A stretch of DNA of 8,161 bases from Bacteroidales bacterium (lineage in GTDB: Bacteria; Bacteroidota; Bacteroidia; Bacteroidales; GCA-2748055), in contig JAOZLK010000174.1 of assembly GCA_029934875.1 (NCBI GenBank), positions 1 through 8,161 of the forward strand. Direction: 5' to 3'. Of this stretch, positions 7,124 through 8,161 are shown piece after piece. How positions within the stretch are numbered: position 1 is the first letter of the stretch; each line of letters begins with the position of its first letter. Under the pieces are notes generated by a model, which worked only from the letters and a program-made list of their open reading frames with translations, did not search any database and was not told where the DNA came from. The position numbers were made by a program, and so were the translations under genes.

Positions 7124-8161
7124 CTAATTTTGCGGGATGTAATCCGTCGTCAGTACCTTGAATTCAGTCCTCCTGTTTATCTGATGGGCTTTTTCCATTA
7201 ATTCAGGAGTTTCAAGCTGATTGATAAAGGCCTCGGTAAGCACATCATCCACCTTAAGGAAGTCATACTCGACAAGCACTTTTTCATCTACCACCTTCGC
7301 TTGTGATTCACCATAACCTTTTGCCTGCAAACGGTCGGCAGCAATCCCCTTGGAGATCAAATAATCCACAACCGATTGTGCCCGCTTCTGAGATAACTCA
7401 ATATTATCTGCAGGGGTACCCCTTGAATCGGTATGTGACATTAGCTCTATGGTTACATTCGGATTATCATTTAATGTCTCCACCAGGTTATCCAGGGAAA
7501 CCATCGACTCGGGTCTCAGGTCCCATTTAGCAAAATCGTAAAAAATATTTGGCAACTCAATGGCCCTTTTAGTAGAGGCAAGGTAGATGGTTACATCAAA
7601 TTCCCGACTCTGATCCAGGCCCCTTGTGGATTCGCGCACCTTCCCGTTCAGGTATCCGTCCTGGCTGGCAATAAACACATAGTCAGTGGCAGTTTTCAGC
7701 ATAAAGCGGAAGGATCCGTCATCTCCGGTGGTACTTTCCACGGTAATTCCATCGCTACCCACCGACTTAACCTTTGAACCGGAAAGAACCTGGTCTGTTC
7801 TTTCATCCTTAACCACTCCGTTTACGGCAAACACAAGCGGAGGCAGAACAAAGGAGAATATTTCATCATTACCCCTGCCCTTTCGGGAAGAGCTGAAGAA
7901 ACCCCGTTCCAATTCACCTTCAAAAGTAATCCCAAAGTCATCTTCCGGGGAATTGATCGGCGGCCTCATATTCTCAACCAGCCAACTTCCGGTCTCATCC
8001 ATCCTGGCCTTATAAATATCCAGACCACCAAGTCCAACCCTGCTGTCGGAGGCAAAGTACAGTGTCCCATCCGCATGTACGTAGGGATAAAGATCATTCC
8101 CCGGTGTATTTATCTCTTCACCAAGGTTTACCGGTTCACCCCACTGCCCGCCATCCTGGCT
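7124..8161 (-). CDS. OmpA-family envelope protein with PD40 propeller and CRD domain (PorE-like), 5' end missing
   Basis: The frame stays open to the right edge, so Met at 8002 is internal and 345 C-terminal residues are visible. The first visible part is WD40-like PD40 propeller: WGEPVNLGEEINTPGND followed by YPYVHADGTLYFASD and GLGGLDIYKAR, then a similar NMRPPINSPEDDFGITF. A carboxypeptidase-regulatory-like fold follows at about 7619-7822 (NGVVKDERTDQVLSG, GDDGSFRF, DYVFIASQDGY). The OmpA C-terminal peptidoglycan-binding domain spans about 7151-7560 with IFYDFAKWDLRPES, MSHTDSRGTPADN and LSQKRAQSVVDYL; the binding Asp of TDSRG and the Arg of QKR are both kept. It contains an acidic insertion (EYDFLKVDDVLTEAFIN) before INRRTEFKVL. 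This order matches the type IX secretion protein PorE, but many Bacteroidota paralogues share it, so T9SS function is an inference. N-terminal TPRs and a signal peptide would be expected outside the window. purM follows 5 bases downstream; stop is TAG. Confidence 0.93.
   Translation of the reverse strand, partial: SQDGGQWGEPVNLGEEINTPGNDLYPYVHADGTLYFASDSRVGLGGLDIYKARMDETGSWLVENMRPPINSPEDDFGITFEGELERGFFSSSRKGRGNDEIFSFVLPPLVFAVNGVVKDERTDQVLSGSKVKSVGSDGITVESTTGDDGSFRFMLKTATDYVFIASQDGYLNGKVRESTRGLDQSREFDVTIYLASTKRAIELPNIFYDFAKWDLRPESMVSLDNLVETLNDNPNVTIELMSHTDSRGTPADNIELSQKRAQSVVDYLISKGIAADRLQAKGYGESQAKVVDEKVLVEYDFLKVDDVLTEAFINQLETPELMEKAHQINRRTEFKVLTTDYIPQN

Larger units (their letters stand above)
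3981..8161 (-). other. Predicted minus-strand operon: OmpA-family gene, purM, prfA, pyrF
   Basis: Four consecutive minus-strand genes are separated by 5, 17 and 34 bases with no terminator hairpin between them, which suggests one transcript entering from beyond the right edge. The 5-base gap between the envelope gene and purM is the strongest sign of co-transcription and possible translational coupling. No TAnnTTTG element was found in the short gaps. The promoter must lie outside the window or inside an upstream gene. Confidence 0.7.

Noticed and set aside
8000..8002. ATG at 8002 on the minus strand as the start of the OmpA-family gene.
   Set aside because: The same frame continues without a stop to the window edge and encodes PD40 propeller sequence (ending GLGGLDIYKAR) immediately before this Met, so it is internal.
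7686..8015. A 109-codon plus-strand open frame opposite the OmpA-family gene.
   Set aside because: Its composition (Ser, Pro, Thr) is typical of a shadow frame, and the opposite strand encodes clear PD40 and CRD motifs.

Overview
The window reads as ordinary chromosomal DNA from a member of the Bacteroidota, probably of the Bacteroidales/Marinilabiliales kind. Four signs support this. The candidate promoters have the TAnnTTTG -7 shape of that phylum. Start codons lack Shine-Dalgarno sequences. The purM and prfA products are of the Bacteroidota type. The right-hand gene has the PD40 propeller / carboxypeptidase-regulatory / OmpA architecture common in that phylum. No mobile element, CRISPR array, tRNA or rRNA was seen, and base composition looks even throughout. 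No gap between genes exceeds 300 bases.

Layout, left to right. Bases 1-180 are the 3' end of a plus-strand gene, probably a deoxynucleoside kinase. An AT-rich 120-base gap with two candidate -7 elements precedes a 571-residue plus-strand lipoprotein (301-2016), which combines a divergent OmpA-like fold with C-terminal TPRs and ends at a strong intrinsic terminator. A second hairpin faces the other way and probably ends a minus-strand SpoU/TrmH-family RNA 2'-O-methyltransferase gene (2190-2720). A 73-base divergent spacer with one candidate -7 element leads into plus-strand sucC (2794-3984), the succinyl-CoA ligase beta subunit, without sucD beside it.

From 3981 to the right edge everything is on the minus strand and tightly packed. 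In transcription order it is an OmpA-family PD40/CRD envelope protein (open at the right edge), purM, prfA and pyrF, with gaps of 5, 17 and 34 bases. This looks like one operon joining an envelope/secretion-type protein to purine synthesis, translation termination and pyrimidine synthesis. The stop codons of sucC and pyrF interlock within a single CTAG palindrome, leaving no intergenic space.

No clearly novel system was found. The points most worth a second look are the interlocked convergent ends of sucC and pyrF, the mixed-function minus-strand operon, and the domain arrangement of the lipoprotein.
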